Both the position numbers and the translations under genes were made by a program. Of a DNA stretch of 59,011 nt, positions 58,788 to 59,011 are shown in pieces; position 1 is the first letter of the stretch, and every line of letters begins with the position of its first letter. The notes under the pieces were generated by a model. That model did not search any database, was not told where the DNA came from, and saw nothing but the letters and a program-made list of their open reading frames with translations. Source of the stretch: an uncultured Alistipes sp. (GTDB lineage Bacteria; Bacteroidota; Bacteroidia; Bacteroidales; Rikenellaceae); NCBI GenBank assembly GCA_904502285.1, contig CAJGEC010000011.1, positions 1-59,011 of the forward strand, written 5' to 3'.

Positions 58788-59011
58788 ATGACCGAGTGGA
58801 AAACATATAAGATTGGGGATTTGTGTGATACTATTTCCGACACTTACAAAGGTTGTGCAGATGAGGTTGTGTTGATAAACACTTCCGATGTGTTGGAGGG
58901 AAAATGTCTAAATCATACAAAAGAACCAAATCGCAATCTTAAAGGGCAATTCAAGAAAACCTTTAAGAAATATGATATATTGTATAGCGAGATTAGACCA
59001 GCAAACAAAAG
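58788..59011 (+). CDS. hsdS: Type I restriction-modification specificity subunit S (partial)
   Basis: An open frame of 74 codons from ATG 58788 to the window end, with no stop. The start MTEWKTYKIGDLCDTIS and the later YDILYSEIRPANK are typical of the first target-recognition domain of HsdS. It chooses the DNA sequence that HsdM methylates and HsdR cuts. It is A/T-rich like the preceding gene. The C-terminal target domain is outside the window. Confidence 0.88.
   Translation, partial: MTEWKTYKIGDLCDTISDTYKGCADEVVLINTSDVLEGKCLNHTKEPNRNLKGQFKKTFKKYDILYSEIRPANK

Noticed and set aside
48182..59011. A single R-M island joining the HsdR_N gene with hsdM-hsdS
   Set aside because: Eight kilobases of housekeeping genes (panC, panD, ispE, aroB, mdh) separate them, so they are not one system.

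Overview
This window looks like chromosomal DNA from a gut-type Bacteroidales bacterium, possibly Alistipes or a relative (the genus is inferred, not proven). The support is of four kinds. Nearly every transcription unit starts with a Bacteroidetes-type -7 box (TAnnTTTG), often with a TTTG about 18-20 bases upstream. There is no Shine-Dalgarno pattern. The families are typical of the phylum: BACON lipoprotein, BspA-like leucine-rich repeats, DUF4251, DUF3109, DUF6567, fused FeoA-FeoB, a short Hc1 histone-like protein and a VorB/Kor oxidoreductase. The metabolism is anaerobic and forms succinate and propionate. I see no rRNA, insertion sequence, phage block or CRISPR array.

Layout. 1-5.8 kb: start of an exported protein (cut by the window edge), BspA-like LRR protein, YbaK deacylase, SDR, HAD phosphatase, and a LytS/LytTR two-component system. 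5.8-13 kb: a sodium-pumping methylmalonyl-CoA decarboxylase operon (mce, mmdA, OadG-like, biotin carrier, OadB-like), a BACON lipoprotein and the MeaB GTPase. 13-19 kb: DUF6567 lipoprotein, L,D-transpeptidase-like protein with a sirtuin, dicarboxylate/amino-acid symporter, FeoAB iron transporter with its Cys-rich partner, and Hc1. 19.3-25.3 kb: a five-gene run cvfB, methyltransferase, nitrilase, TauE-like exporter, uvrA. 25.3-30.5 kb: DUF4251 protein, diadenylate cyclase, OmpH-like lipoprotein, ruvA, and two FKBP-like lipoproteins. 30.8-37.7 kb: the four-gene 2-oxoacid:ferredoxin oxidoreductase operon, a PTS EIIC-like membrane protein, a MATE exporter and an RluB-type pseudouridine synthase with an Arg-rich repeat tail. 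37.8-43.5 kb: M23/LysM peptidase, DUF3109, nadD, gmk, yicC, znuC and znuA. 43.6-55.9 kb: flavodiiron protein, calcium P-type ATPase, C_GCAxxG protein, HsdR_N-domain protein, panC-panD, ispE, zinc-ribbon/CD225 protein, OmpA-like protein, a 94-residue conserved protein, DJ-1/PfpI, aroB, mdh and a FeMo-co-type protein. 56.07-59.0 kb: tRNA-Leu(CAA), a strongly structured non-coding block, then a type I restriction-modification operon (hsdM, an unknown membrane protein, hsdS cut by the window end).

How the genes fit together. Malate dehydrogenase, the 2-oxoacid:ferredoxin oxidoreductase, methylmalonyl-CoA epimerase, the Na+-translocating decarboxylase and MeaB (guardian of the B12-dependent mutase) together suggest reductive-branch fermentation to succinate and propionate with sodium-gradient energy capture. 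The sirtuin carries the Y-x-x-R motif of desuccinylases, which would suit a cell rich in acidic acyl-CoAs.

The best candidates for something undescribed are the membrane-anchored coiled-coil protein of unknown family inserted between hsdM and hsdS, the cloverleaf-like inverted-repeat block between tRNA-Leu and hsdM with its own terminator, and an FKBP-like lipoprotein with a Tyr/Gly-rich insertion in its active-site loop. Promoter-level oddities are two genes with tandem promoters, one of which would give a leaderless mRNA, and a pair of face-to-face -7 boxes that form an inverted repeat.
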